Shown piece by piece: positions 1-10,503 of a stretch of DNA of 64,000 bases; positions within the stretch are counted from its first letter, which is position 1; every line of letters starts with the position of its first letter. The notes under the pieces are model-generated. The model was given only the letters and a program-made list of their open reading frames with translations, was not told the origin of the DNA and did not search any database. Origin of the DNA: Phytophthora colocasiae (Eukaryota > Oomycota > Peronosporomycetes > Peronosporales > Peronosporaceae); NCBI GenBank assembly GCA_018806915.1, contig JAGKQI010000055.1, positions 62,001 to 126,000 of the forward strand, read 5' to 3'. Made by a program: the position numbers and the translations under genes.

Positions 1-2
1 TG

Positions 3-860
3 GCGAACGCCAGCTTCCTCTCGCCTTCAGACGCTGCTGCGCATGGAATCTCGACGACAGCAAGCGACCCGTCCGTTCCAAGCTATCTAGAAGCTCCTCC
101 AGTTCACGATGGTGATAACAACATCCACCTGGTTGAGGTTCCAGCAACTCTTCCTCATCTGGAAAGTGGTGCCTTTACAAGAGACGGCTACGGTGGTCTG
201 GAAGTCCTGATGCCGGTGGAAAGCCTGACGACGCGAGAGAAGGCAGCTTTGAATGACTGTGTCGGAGACCATGTGGATCTTCGCACTCGCATTTTGACGC
301 CCCGTGTGGCTCCCCTGGAGAGCATGGATCTGGAGGGCCTTCTGGACAGCGTCCCAGTCCGTCGTGAAGTTGCAAGTCTCCTAACAGAATTTGGACACGA
401 GCGACTCGCGGAACGAGTATTTGGAACGGTCTCGTCGCTTCGGAAGGTCATCCAGAGAGACATTCGAACGCAGGCGCTCCTACAGGCAGGTGACATGTCG
501 CTTCAAGGTGTCGAACAAGTCTACGCGGAGTTCGCACAGCTCAAGCGCGATGACCAGCTCGTGACCAGCCATTGGGATCAGCGACTGTTTCAAGCGGGTA
601 TCGAGAAGGAGGCGACGCTCCAGGATGCTCGTGATGACATCCGTCATCTCATGGAGGAACACGATCGAGATAATCGAGGCCTCCGAAAGCAGGTGAAGAA
701 CCTTTCAGTGCAGTTGGAAGACGCGAGAATCCAGATTCGGCTGCTTGAAGAGCGGCTTCGAACGTCTGGATTCAGTCCCATCGACCTAATGAACTTCTTG
801 CTGCAGGAGCTTCTGGGGTGGTCACACTACTTGCGGCCGTCGACGTCGCTCCAAAATTAG
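3..860 (+). CDS. Coiled-coil protein of unknown function, 5' end outside window
   Basis: The frame is open from base 3, so the gene starts upstream of the window; the first internal ATG is at 210 and the stop is TAG at 858-860. The visible part begins with an acidic, proline-containing stretch. A helical region follows (from about residue 70) with long charged heptad-like segments, including a predicted coiled coil over about codons 200-255 (EEHDRDNRGLRKQVKNL... LLEERL). No signal peptide or membrane segment is visible. I do not recognise the family. The repeat-rich surroundings and its resemblance in style to the coiled-coil ORFs at 7097 and 18382 suggest a transposon-associated protein, but that is inference. 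Confidence 0.5.
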   Translation, partial: ANASFLSPSDAAAHGISTTASDPSVPSYLEAPPVHDGDNNIHLVEVPATLPHLESGAFTRDGYGGLEVLMPVESLTTREKAALNDCVGDHVDLRTRILTPRVAPLESMDLEGLLDSVPVRREVASLLTEFGHERLAERVFGTVSSLRKVIQRDIRTQALLQAGDMSLQGVEQVYAEFAQLKRDDQLVTSHWDQRLFQAGIEKEATLQDARDDIRHLMEEHDRDNRGLRKQVKNLSVQLEDARIQIRLLEERLRTSGFSPIDLMNFLLQELLGWSHYLRPSTSLQN

Positions 861-3038
861 ATGAAGGACCCTCCTTGGGGCTGCCATCACCACCAGTGTC
901 GCCCTCTGCTAAGGTGTAGCCTGGGGGAGGCGCCAAGGGTCCAGAAGAAGCGTCTGGCGACGCTGTAGTGCCGCTTGCCGTCGTCATTGGAGTGGTCGGA
1001 AGCTGGGAAATGGTGAAATGACCGCGAATTATGCCGAAGTTCTTCGAGGTTCTGTCGTATGCTGGGAACGGGCGATCGGGGACATGACGCAGAAAAGAAG
1101 CCACGTCAGCCAACCGATGGATGGAATCGCACCCAGGGACTGCGTCATTTGGAGATCGGGAACTTGGATATAGTGAATACGGATGTGTGACACCTGGATG
1201 TGGACGGGCCGACCTGAGATGCGTGTCTCTTGGATAGTTGGACCAGCTGCGATCCGTGAGCGGATGAGTGAAGTCTTGATCTGGATATTGATTGGAACCG
1301 AAACCGTTGTCGTGACCACGAGTGGAATCTGGGAGTGTAGATCTGAACTCCGGGTGCCAGGTGTGATGTGGCCTCTGGCGAGACTGATTCGCGCTTCGTC
1401 TCATCATGATCTATCAGCTCGAAAGTAAATCTCTCAATGAGAGCTCTTGATGAGAGGGACGGTTGTGAAGCTGTGGGTTTGAATTTTCGCCCAGAAGCCG
1501 CCTCCCAGGACCATCCATTGATCTGGAAGCTGATTGGCTGATATTTGACAACATTGGGACGGGAATCTGGGAAGGTGTAAGCGTTGTGCTTCAGGAATAC
1601 CTTCGATAATCTCCGGAATCCATGTCCGATCTGGAATCCCGAGTCGACCAACTGCATCCGGAGCCCTGATACAGCTGAACCAGGTACACATACAGTATCC
1701 AAGTATTTCCTGTGAAAAGAGCTCCAGATGCCGGCCAAGGTCACGTGGAATCTGAACACCAAGGGCGTTTGGAAAGGACTGGCATCCGGGGAAATCCTGA
1801 TTTGTACCCAGTATCCAGTTGAATAGTCCTGATTTGTACCCAGTATCCAGTTGAAGCTCCAAGTATACTTAAGTCAAGTGATTACCGACCGACCAAGACG
1901 ACCGACCAGGATGTGCTCGGCACCAGCCGGAATTCTTCGGGCTTCGGCGACAGAGACACGCGCCCCCTGCCCCTTTCTATAGTGAAATCAAGACGTTTAG
2001 CAGAGACTTTAGCAAAATATTTATACATAAATAACAGAGAGTTCAATTTGCCACCAAGGACGCAAGTGAGTGTGCGGGAGGTTCCCACAAGCCACCACTG
2101 CCGAGAACCGCCGACCAGCCTCAAGAAGAGGGCTCGGGGTCATCTCCGCCAGCGTTAGGCCGCGACGACAGCGTACACCGCCGCGGGATTCTCCACAAAG
2201 GTCAAGACCAAGTTAGGTAAGGGATCCGGAGGGCGCATCCGGAAGTGAGCTTCCTATTTCATATTCCAGTTGGTATTCCGGACTCCGGATACCCATTTCA
2301 TATTATAACTGCGTTTTTAGGAGGTTGTTAGTAGTTAGCCCCTTGGAACTGTATTGAATTAACTACTGTGTGATAGGATTGTATATTGAGGGTTATCCGG
2401 ATTACTTTCTAGTGATTCCGGACTCCATTTGATTATTGTCTTCCGGAAACCAAGTGGTTATCCGGAAGTGGTGCGCTTGTAAGAGTCCCGGAACCGAGCC
2501 AGTGTTCCGGAATCAGACTCCGTCGACTGGCATCTGGAGTGCCCACCGCTCAAGGGCCACAAAGAATAAGAGCGGCTGTATATTTGCATATTAACTCTCT
2601 GTATTGTATTGGTTAACCGCTAGGGGAAGACTTTGCTACTAGTCTTTCACTGATTCCAGACGACTGCATCTGGAAAGTACCTGGCATTTGTACATCTGGA
2701 CCTGATCGGCATCCAGAAGTAACTCATTGGTGACTACACCGGATACACGAAGACAAACGACACCCAAGAGGATACCACAAGGTCACACGCCAACTCTGCC
2801 TTCCGGATACCCATAGGATCCCGGAAGGTTGAGACTGACCCCACTTGGCATCTGGACGTTTTATTCCAGAATCCACTTGGCCACGCACTATACACTCTGG
2901 GCGACCGACTTCCAGTCCGGAAGCCGAAAAGTGTTCACCCACTTCGCCACACCTGTACAACTTGATCTCATGTTGGACGTACACTCTGTTACTAACTTAC
3001 TTTGCTATTATAGATCACCTGTTCAAAATCTGGCCACA
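861..3038. other. Repeat-rich non-coding stretch with CCGGA/TCTGGA motif cluster
   Basis: No convincing gene. From about 1440 to 2990 the short motif (T)CCGGA(A), or its variant TCTGGA(A), recurs more than 20 times, for example near 1612, 1657, 2225, 2240, 2276, 2396, 2425, 2452, 2470, 2505, 2532, 2668, 2800 and 2917. That is far more than a 5-mer should give by chance in 1.5 kb. The stretch lies directly upstream of a piggyBac-type transposase gene, so it may be that element's 5' region. A pyrimidine-ending candidate splice acceptor (TATTATAG) lies at about 3006-3013, 26 bp before the transposase ATG. Confidence 0.45.
1795..1854 (+). repeat. Short tandem duplication, 32-bp period
   Basis: The 28-bp unit beginning TCCTGATTTGTACCCAG occurs at 1795-1822 and again, without change, at 1827-1854. 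The two copies are separated by four bases. It lies inside the motif-rich non-coding region. Confidence 0.85.
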
Positions 3039-5957
3039 ATGGGTTCTGCTGCTACTGAGGAACCGTCTCAACATTCTGGGAGTCCTTCTCCAGCAGGTAG
3101 TCGACCAACCTCTCCTGGTATTGTTCAATCCCCCATCGTTATTGTTTCAGAAGAAGTGGAGGGCTCGATGGATGGGTTCGATGTCATAGGCTCGGATTGT
3201 GAAGACACTGAAACTGAATTCTGTTTCGTGGATGATGACGATGAGCTCGAGCTCGGACGACATACTAGTGATGGGAGTGAAATTTACGACGACGATGAAG
3301 ATTCCGGAGATTCTGATATTGACGTAGAAGTGGATGGGCGATCGTCACTGGATGGAATACCAGTCCAGACATGGAGCGAGCTCGACAAGAGGGACATGGC
3401 AAATTTCGCGAAGAGTGCAGATAATATGGCCGCAATGAGAGCAAGCGGTTGGACACACGGTATGAATAGATTTGGTTGATGTTGTATCATAAAACATGTT
3501 CTAACCCGAATCATGTTGTACGTAGATCCTGACAATTTTCCGCCAGATCAACGCTATCCGAATTTGTACAGTGGAGATTATGGACCGACGGAAGAAGTGT
3601 TGAAGTTGTCCGATTCGCCGCTGAAACTGTTTTTTTTTCTTCATGCCAAAATCTCTATGGAGGACTATCGCAGAAGAGTCGAATCGCTACTTTGTTCAGA
3701 ACCTGACGGCCCGAGTTGACAAGATGTTTGAGAAGCAGCACACCCCAGGAAGAAGGTCAAAAGAGTGGTTTTTGCAACGTGAAGCAAAGAAAGCTGACAT
3801 TGCACCACACGAGCTTTTACATGTTATTGGGCTGCTCATTGCACGAATGCTGAACCCCCATCGTCGCCGCTTCCGTGATCACTGGGGACAAAATGCCAAG
3901 GGGGCTGTTCCGCGTGGGTCTTTTGGAGATTTTATGGCTAGGCATCGGTTTGAGCACATCATGGCGAATCTCCACTTCACGAACAATGCTGATGAAAAGG
4001 CAACCACAGATAGGGCGTGGAAAGTTAGATCTATTGTGGATACGCTTCAGCAAACCTTTCCGTTGGGGTATTCGACTCCTCCCGTGATTTCATTCGACGA
4101 AGGTATATTACCTTCCAAGAATCGCAAGAACCCAACGCGCCAGTACTTGAAGGCAAAACCGCACAAGTGGGGGACCAAGTTATTCCTGACATGTTGCGCA
4201 AATACGGCTTATTGCATGCGGTAATGCTAATCATGTTGTATCCTAACGTTGTATATGAACATGGTGTATCTTACTACATGTAGACTTGAGGTTTATTGCG
4301 GAAAACAGCAGCATATCCAGGAAGTTGGAAACGTTCCTGAGAGTCAGCGATCTGCAGATCCAAACACTGGTCCATCTGCAGTTATCCGCAATCTTGAAGC
4401 CGTGTTGCCACGCCGTCAAGATGATATGTTCTATTTAGTGGTGACCGACCAATTCTATACATCTGTCCAGCTTTCGTTTCAGCTGCTGGAACGGAACGTC
4501 TACAGTATTGGGACTATCATGGGTGATCGCCTTGGGTATCAACGAGAAGTGGTAGAAAAAAACCGAGATCGACCTAAGTCAATTCCACACGGGACTACAC
4601 GAATGCCAGTCGCGAAAAATTGCCCCGGAATGACGGCTTTGGTCTGGTGGGATAGAAAACCTGTCCAGTTCCTGACAACTGGGTCAAGCCGCACTATTGA
4701 AACTTGCCGTACGTCTATTTCACTTCTGTTTTTGTATAATTTGGTAACTTATATTCTTGTAGAGCGACGGACGAGAGCTTCTAGAGGTGTGCGGCAAGAC
4801 ATTCCGTGCCCTTCGATGATCCGGGACTACCATCGCTGGATGGGCGGGGTGGATATCCACGACCAGCTCCGCCTCCAGCGATACTCGTTGCAAATGCAAA
4901 CGTGGTTGAAGAAGTACTATAAGGCAATTTTCATGGGCCTCGTCGACGTCGCCATCGTGAACGCGTACATCGTTTTCAGAGAAGCACAGAAGGCGAGCAC
5001 GGAGCGTCCTATCACTCATGCTGAGTTCTTGCTGGAGCTGCACACCGAGATGTTGGGGCTGCGCGAGCGTGATTTTGCTGAGAGTGTAAGTACCACATGT
5101 TGTATCACGTGTATGTTGTATAGAATTGGAGGTCTGGATACATGCTGTATCCTGTACATGTTGTATGAACATTGTACGCAGACACATGTTGGATGTGGAG
5201 GATGCTGTACAACTGTTGCCATCGATACATGTTGTATTTTGATCATGTTGCATCTTGAGACATGGTGTATCTGCTACATGTTGGAACTAATAATTTCCTA
5301 TCCATAGTCCGAGCCAGAGGAAACCGCAGATGGTGAGGTCCTTCCGCCATTGCCACCAGGACACCAGTCAGAAGAATGCCCTGAGTACCAAGTTGTCAAT
5401 GGAGTGCGCAAACGTCGTCAACGCCAATGCAAGGTATGCTCTATTTTGAAACGTCGAGTTGGAGAGCGCCGTGCCACAAAGTATTACTGCGCTGCCTGCA
5501 GCACCTCGGACAAAGCTCGGTACGTCCTCACGTTTCGAGGCATATGCAAAGCTGATCTATTTTGTTCTTTTTTAGGATGTATTTGTGCAACAGAGTTTGG
5601 CCCCAACACTACCCTGGCAACTCGTTGACGTGCTCGCAGATACGGCATTACAAGTGGAATAATGGGGCGAAACGTCCGAATCCTCGTTGCGGACGAGGAA
5701 TTCAAAGCCGAGAATCTGGTGGAAGTCCAGGCAAGCGCAAGCGTCGAGCCAGCGGAGAGGGTGAGGACAATGAAGGTGATTCAGAAGGTGGTGAAGGAGA
5801 GGAAAATGCAGAGGACACAGAGAGCGTGGAGGACGCGGAAAGCGTGGAAGCCGTGGAAGACGCGGAAGACTCAGAAGGTGATGAGAACTCGGATAACGAA
5901 GGCATTGAGGACGACCTAGAGGCGGCACGCGAGCTAGTTGCTGCCGGAGAAATCTAA
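3039..5957 (+). CDS. piggyBac-type transposase (PGBD/DDE_Tnp_1_7), five introns, one frameshift
   Basis: Start chosen at ATG 3039 (context CACAATGG). Five short introns are inferred from GT-AG borders and frame: 3460-3525, 4221-4283, 4709-4762, 5086-5307 and 5520-5575. An acidic N-terminus leads into the piggyBac fold. The catalytic aspartates of the family can be seen: D in SFDEG (about 4095), D in VVTDQFYTS (about 4445) and both D in GGVDIHDQ (about 4849). The C-terminus has a cysteine-rich zinc-binding domain (CKVC...YYCAAC...YLC, split by the last intron) and a long acidic Glu/Asp/Ser tail. A nine-T run at 3630-3638 puts the two halves of exon 2 (LKLFFF | MPKSLW) out of frame by one base, so the gene is either a recent pseudogene or carries a sequencing error. 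Otherwise it appears complete. Confidence 0.88.
5086..5307 (+). repeat. Intron 4 of the transposase, filled with CATGTTGTAT-like decamers
   Basis: This 222-bp intron (GTAAGT...CATAG) is three to four times longer than the gene's other introns. It consists largely of imperfect copies of (A)CATGTTGTAT, variants including ATGCTGTAT, CATGTTGGAT, CATGTTGCAT and CATGGTGTAT, about nine in all. The same decamer occurs in intron 1 (about 3479, 3495, 3512) and intron 2 (about 4232, 4245, 4259), and in reverse orientation downstream (about 6117 and 6150). Inference: these may be transposase-binding or subterminal repeats. Confidence 0.7.
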
Positions 5958-7096
5958 TGGTAATGGTTCTAAGATAGCTAAGCTGGTGCATGCATGGTCT
6001 CTGTTTTTGCTTTGACCTTGATTGCTTGTTGAAAAACTATGGTCTCTGTGCTACTTGTCCGGTCTCTTGATAAAAAGTCCAACACACTCCCTCCTCAAAT
6101 TCGATATCATGGTGTATGATACAACATGAACACATGAAGTTAGCTGTTTAGATCCAACATGAGGGGTGATGGGTAGAGAGGGCAGTTCAAAACCAGTACA
6201 CGTACTTATCCGGGATCATACAAACTTTAAGTGTCCAGCGTCTATACATGCTGTATTTTGAATATGTTACCATAATGAAAAACGGGTAGAAAAACAGCTT
6301 GGGCGCAGGGGGGTTAATGGGTAAATAACGAAAACAATGCTGTGATTTGATTGGTTCGATTTTTGTATGGGCACATCTTGAGATACCGAGTTTTGTGTAC
6401 GCCGAGTTTTTGTGTCGTTGTCTGTAGTTCCTCGTACTATCGAGTCATCGACGTTACAATGAATGCCATTCTCGGTATTCGAGAACTGCAGATTGAGTTC
6501 CCTAGCAACGACACTGATCACGAGATAGCAATGAAGGATTTTAGAGACATCAGTTCTGGTGGGTGATACGGGGTGTATTGGTTGCGTGGACGGTTAGCTA
6601 TGTGTTATCAAGTCTCCAAGTGCCGACGACGCGGGAGACGTGGGTACCGGACGCTACTACAGCGGGCACTACGCGTGCCCCGGTATTAATGTTCAGGCCC
6701 ACACTGTCGGTTCACAGCGGTCGATGCGAGTATGAGAGCTCATCCTTGTCTTGCTCAAGATACGATTCTAATCCACTGATAGCTATCCCGTTGAAGCAAT
6801 ACACCTCATGAGGTGGGTCATTCCTCCGTCCACTCTCCGTCACCGTCCACTACCCCTAATTTTGCGCTGTGGACGTGGATATGATTCCATCTAGCGAGTC
6901 CATGTGGCGTCCACAAAACATCTGCAAGGACGAAATTCTATTGGGCCCCAGGAGCCAAATCCACCGTTATTTTTTGCTAAGAAGGGCCCTAAGGCCCAGT
7001 GCAGATTCAAAATTCAAAAAGGGGGAAAGACGATTTTATGTGCGACACGTAGTTAAAATTTTTAAAATAATTGGCGGGCAAAGGAGCAAAGGAGCG
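5958..7096. other. Non-coding, 3' flank of piggyBac element with candidate right end
   Basis: No convincing ORF. Decamer copies in reverse orientation (ATACAACATG at about 6118, CCAACATG at about 6153) continue the pattern seen in the introns. A G6 run followed by TTAA (6308-6317) is what a piggyBac right end at its TTAA target would look like, but no matching TTAACCCC left end was found upstream of the gene within the window. 6380-6485 contains an imperfect inverted repeat (GAGATACCGAG / CTCGGTATTCGAG). Nothing else recognised. Confidence 0.4.
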
Positions 7097-7693
7097 ATGG
7101 ACGACGCCTTGCGAGAGCTCCTGGCTCGCCTGAACGACGCTCAGCAAGATGCCGAGGCTGTTCGACAAGAAGCTGCAGATGCGCGAGAACAAACCGAGGG
7201 TGTAAGGCGCGAGGCCAACCAGCGCATCGCACGAACGCATCAAGAACTGTGTTACGTCCGCGAAGTCGGGAGTCGAAGTCTGGAAGAAATGCGTCTCCGC
7301 CTCGACGAATCCAACGCGGCAACCGCCGACGCCAATCGGAGACTGGATGAAGCCAACGCGACAACTGCCGACGCCAATCGGAGGCTAGATGAAGCCAACG
7401 CGGACGCAAACCGTAGAATTGAAACATTAGACACTCGCCATCAAGCCCGCCATGAAGAACTGCTATTCGAGCTACAAGAGGGAAGACGCCAAATGGTGTA
7501 CTTGTGCGACGAAGTTCGGAAAGTGCAAGAATTGCTCAACTGGAAGTCCAGAACGTCTACGAAGAATCCAAAGAGCATGTCGCTTTATCATGAGTTGATC
7601 ATCATGGCAGGAAGGAAGAAGCATATTCCTGGATCAAACAAGCTTGAACACGTTCCCAAGATAAATCTTCACCCGAGAGCCGATTTCTACTGA
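7097..7693 (+). CDS. Coiled-coil protein with 14-residue repeats, unknown function
   Basis: Start chosen at ATG 7097 (MDDALREL), because the open frame upstream is not protein-like. The 198-residue product is almost all helix for its first 150 residues, with heptad-like A/E/R/Q spacing. In the middle it has two complete copies and one partial copy of a 14-residue repeat ending ADANRRLDEAN. The last 45 residues change character and are basic. No signal peptide or membrane segment. The downstream stretch to 8260 holds another coiled-coil fragment, so this may be the 5' part of a decayed longer gene. I do not recognise the family; association with a transposon is likely from context only. Confidence 0.45.
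   Translation: MDDALRELLARLNDAQQDAEAVRQEAADAREQTEGVRREANQRIARTHQELCYVREVGSRSLEEMRLRLDESNAATADANRRLDEANATTADANRRLDEANADANRRIETLDTRHQARHEELLFELQEGRRQMVYLCDEVRKVQELLNWKSRTSTKNPKSMSLYHELIIMAGRKKHIPGSNKLEHVPKINLHPRADFY
7307..7420 (+). repeat. 42-bp coding tandem repeat
   Basis: Units at 7307-7348 and 7349-7390 are near-identical, and a shortened third copy starts at 7391. Each full unit encodes 14 residues (E-[SA]-N-A-x-T-A-D-A-N-R-R-L-D). The array is in frame with the coiled-coil ORF, so copy number changes keep the frame. Confidence 0.85.
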
Positions 7694-8471
7694 TGCAAAA
7701 CCCGACTTGCGAAACGGTGAATTTGTTCGCATGAGTATCATGTCACGCAAGAAGCGGACTGCTCAGCGGGCAATTCGGGAACACAAGAAAAACGGGGAGT
7801 ACTTGCTGCAACATGGATTCATGGCTAACGCATCGATCTGCGCCACGTCGGCAAACGCAAATACGCTGAGGTAGTTGACTTGACAAGCGATGGTTATGTC
7901 TTGTCAAGGAGGCGAAAATGCTAACATAAAATGCATTTCTTTTTTTGCAGAGAAACAATACTCCTCACGCGATGAATTGCGGTGCCCGCTACCTTTTTTG
8001 GTATGAAGGCCCACCTTCGTGGGTAAGTATTTGGCCTGACCTCATTTTCTGCGTTCGTCGCATCACGAATACACCCCCGACCGCCTTGGATCGAGCCGAC
8101 TTGGGGTAACGAAGCTGATGCTGTTCAACATCAGATACAGCAGTCCCGATCGCAATGTGATACACTGGAGCAAGGGAAACTTCATCTGAAAAATACACTC
8201 TTGGAGGTGCAGCAACAAGTTAAAGAGTGTAACAAGCAGCAGAGGGAAAACGCTGCTTAAAGAGCTGGACAAAAGAGGCGTCGTCTATCTGCAACATTAT
8301 GCAATGATACATAAACCTGATGAAGAAGAGGACAGTATCGAGCTTTTCTACTTGACCAGTGCGTATTTTGTGAACGAGAAAGCTGTTACCAGGCCTTGAG
8401 TACACAGTACACCTTGTTGTGTTCCATTGCTTTTAGAAATTGTGATGGAAATTGGGGAGAAAGTCGAAGAA
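7694..8471 (+). pseudogene. Decayed coding debris with a coiled-coil fragment
   Basis: Several short same-strand open stretches are separated by stops. The clearest runs from 8123 to the TAA at 8258-8260 and reads as a Gln/Leu-rich helix (HQIQQSRSQCDTLEQ...LLEVQQQVKEC). Two further fragments lie at about 7730-7870. They could be the broken 3' part of the gene starting at 7097. No domain recognised. Confidence 0.35.
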
Positions 8472-10264
8472 CATATTGGCGATCACAATCGTCTTTGGTC
8501 ACGTCGTGTAACTCCCGTTTAGTCACGTGTGCAAATTGCATGTTCATGTGCTTGGCACATGACCAAATGACATTGGTCATGCCGATGGTTTAAGAAGAAA
8601 GTTCTTGCCTAGCACATCGATCTATCTTGTACAATAAACATCATTTTAGTCTATCTATTCCATCATTCCAGTCAATGTCCATCAAGTCAAGAAAAATTTA
8701 AAATGAAAGATAGTACTTGTCTCCAAAAAAACATACACAGTGATTCGCTCCTGTGTCGTGCTCATTGTCTGATTGACTGCATGGAAAAGCTCCCGAAAGG
8801 GGTGATGGAGGTCCGATTCCTCCCGGTGGTTATTTACTTTTTGTGGTTTTTTTACACTACCAGCGTCCGTCCAAGTACCAGCAACCATCGTCTTCGATCG
8901 GGTGAGACCGATAGCCGAGTTCTGGGTACCGAACGAACTGACGGAGTTGAACAAGTAATACATAACCTTGTGTACATCACAAACTTACCCAGAGATCGTC
9001 TTTCCCCTTCAAGTTGATCTTCGAACCGTTTTGGTTTTTAACGGGCGTTGGATGGTGGCGCCTTTTGGGAGTATAATGCTCAAGGCAGAAAGAGGAGACG
9101 CAGGAGCTCAAGCAACGAGGCGCATCAAGCGCAGTGTTTGCGGTTACCTTGTAATTGCCTTGATATCGTCTGCAAGCTTATAGGAGCCACAATAGGGGTA
9201 GTCGTCACAAGTCCCTCTAGATCGAGTTCTGGGTCTACTCGAGCTGATTAGCTGTGTTGCAATTGATTGTGTGGAGCCGTGGTTTGTGTTTGACTGGCCT
9301 CCTAGTTAACATCAACAGACAAGTTGTCGACTAGGCACATGTAGACGAAAGATCGAAGCAACACTGCCATCGACGCACTGCGTAGCCGTCAACTTGCACT
9401 CGCTCGTTACTGAGGTCCCGCAACCTGCTGTCGATGGCTTTAGTCAACATAGCAAAAGGAGACGACAGATTTGCCACGGTTGTCAACAGGCCGTACATGG
9501 CGCCTACATGGCCTTCGCGTACCAACTCAACTGTTACGACCGTACCAATGAGGAAGCTAATACCGACCGGGATGTTGACAGCACTAGGTAAGCCCAACCA
9601 GAACCATTGTGACCGAAAGACGTCCCAGAACACGCTGCTTCAACAACCAGAACCATCACTCCTGTTAAAACAGCCATCGTCCGCCAGGTCCAGTCGAGTC
9701 CGTGAGGACGGTACCAGCATGAAGACACCGTTGCCCACAGTATCACTGATAGTATTGTTGATAGGCGAGACCCCCCCCCATGTACAACTGGGTCGGAGAG
9801 CCTGCAGTGTACGAGAACTTCGTGAAGATCGCGAAGATGCCACTGAAGAACGAGTAGAACACTACTTAGTAAACTGTACGTGTTTTTATGGCCTGCCATA
9901 TCTCCTGCATGTAGTTCGAGAACTTGACTGGGAGTGTAGCAGATTCCTCGACATAAAGCCATGTTACAGGGAGATCGGAGCCGTACAGGCAGCAAGAATC
10001 AGCATAAGTTGAGGGAACAGGAGGGAGAAATCAAAGGAACCTCCATACTGCTGACGATAGCAACTCGGATCTCTCTGACGATAATGACCTTGGTATGTTT
10101 TACGACACTTGACTCTGAAGAAGGCGATTGAACCGGTTGTATCATTAGAGCTTAACTACACAAATAATAAAGTTCATTGGCCCTCTACGTGACCAAGCGA
10201 TTTGGTCATGTGATCTATCATGCTGGTAGCGACGTGACCAAACATGATTATGATCGCCAATATT
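8472..10264. mobile_element. Possible inverted-repeat-bounded element enclosing a transporter fragment
   Basis: 8472-8505 and the reverse complement of 10231-10264 match at about 30 of 34 positions (core ATATTGGCGATCA ... TTTGGTCACGTC). The arms point inward, as terminal inverted repeats would. Both arms are followed inward by further TTGGTCACGTG-type palindromic pieces. The 1.8 kb between them contains no transposase but holds the relic of a folate-biopterin-type transporter (9330-9995, minus strand). This would fit a non-autonomous, gene-capturing (Pack-type) element. No target duplication was found, so the outer limits are uncertain. Confidence 0.4.
9330..9995 (-). pseudogene. Folate-biopterin transporter (FBT/MFS) relic
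   Basis: Conceptual minus-strand translation, with stops and frame changes, gives pieces typical of oomycete FBT-family membrane carriers. These are a tail reading GAMYGLLTTVANLSSPF preceded by a hydrophobic PVGISFLIGTVVTVEL helix (9331-9633), and further upstream GSPTQLYMGGG. At least five in-frame stops separate these blocks, so it cannot make a full transporter. A possible C-terminal piece follows at 8682-8963 but is less certain. The relic sits between the inverted repeats at 8472 and 10264. Confidence 0.6.
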
Positions 10265-10329
10265 GATTACCGGAGAAAGTGGGGGTAGAAGCGCTTATAT
10301 CGGAGAGCGCTCAAACCTGGTGGTAGCGT

Positions 10330-10503
10330 GCCTTCAGGCGGCTAAAGAACCGTTATCGAAGTCTCCTTGCCAAGTTAGAGCAGAAAAGGCAGGATCGAAT
10401 CTGCAAAGTCATCTACAGCTGCGTCGTTCTTCATAACATGCTACTTGCTGTGAAGGACAGCGAGATTATTCACGGCCGAGACCCCTACCCTCCCCGACGC
10501 TGA
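10330..10503 (+). pseudogene. PIF/Harbinger transposase C-terminal fragment
   Basis: A 57-codon open stretch, from GCC at 10330 to TGA at 10501, reads FRRLKNRYRSLLAKLEQKRQ, then ICKVIYSCVVLHNMLL. This is the conserved C-terminal helix region of DDE_Tnp_4 (HARBI1-like) transposases, where the last 'LHN' block follows the catalytic Glu. Nothing of the catalytic core is left upstream. It lies just outside the 8472-10264 inverted repeats. Confidence 0.65.

Noticed and set aside
772..1407. Minus-strand ORF of 211 codons
   Set aside because: Low-complexity, no domain, overlaps the real plus-strand ORF end and the motif-rich region; not protein-like.
1145..1862. Two overlapping minus-strand ORFs (205 and 142 codons)
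   Set aside because: They run through the CCGGA/TCTGGA motif cluster and owe their length to repeats; no domain in either.
2331..2350. TTAGCCCCTTGG as left end of the piggyBac element
   Set aside because: Lacks TTAA and agrees with the G6-TTAA right end in only a few bases.
4720..5253. Minus-strand ORF of 177 codons
   Set aside because: Shadow of the piggyBac exon and the repetitive intron 4.
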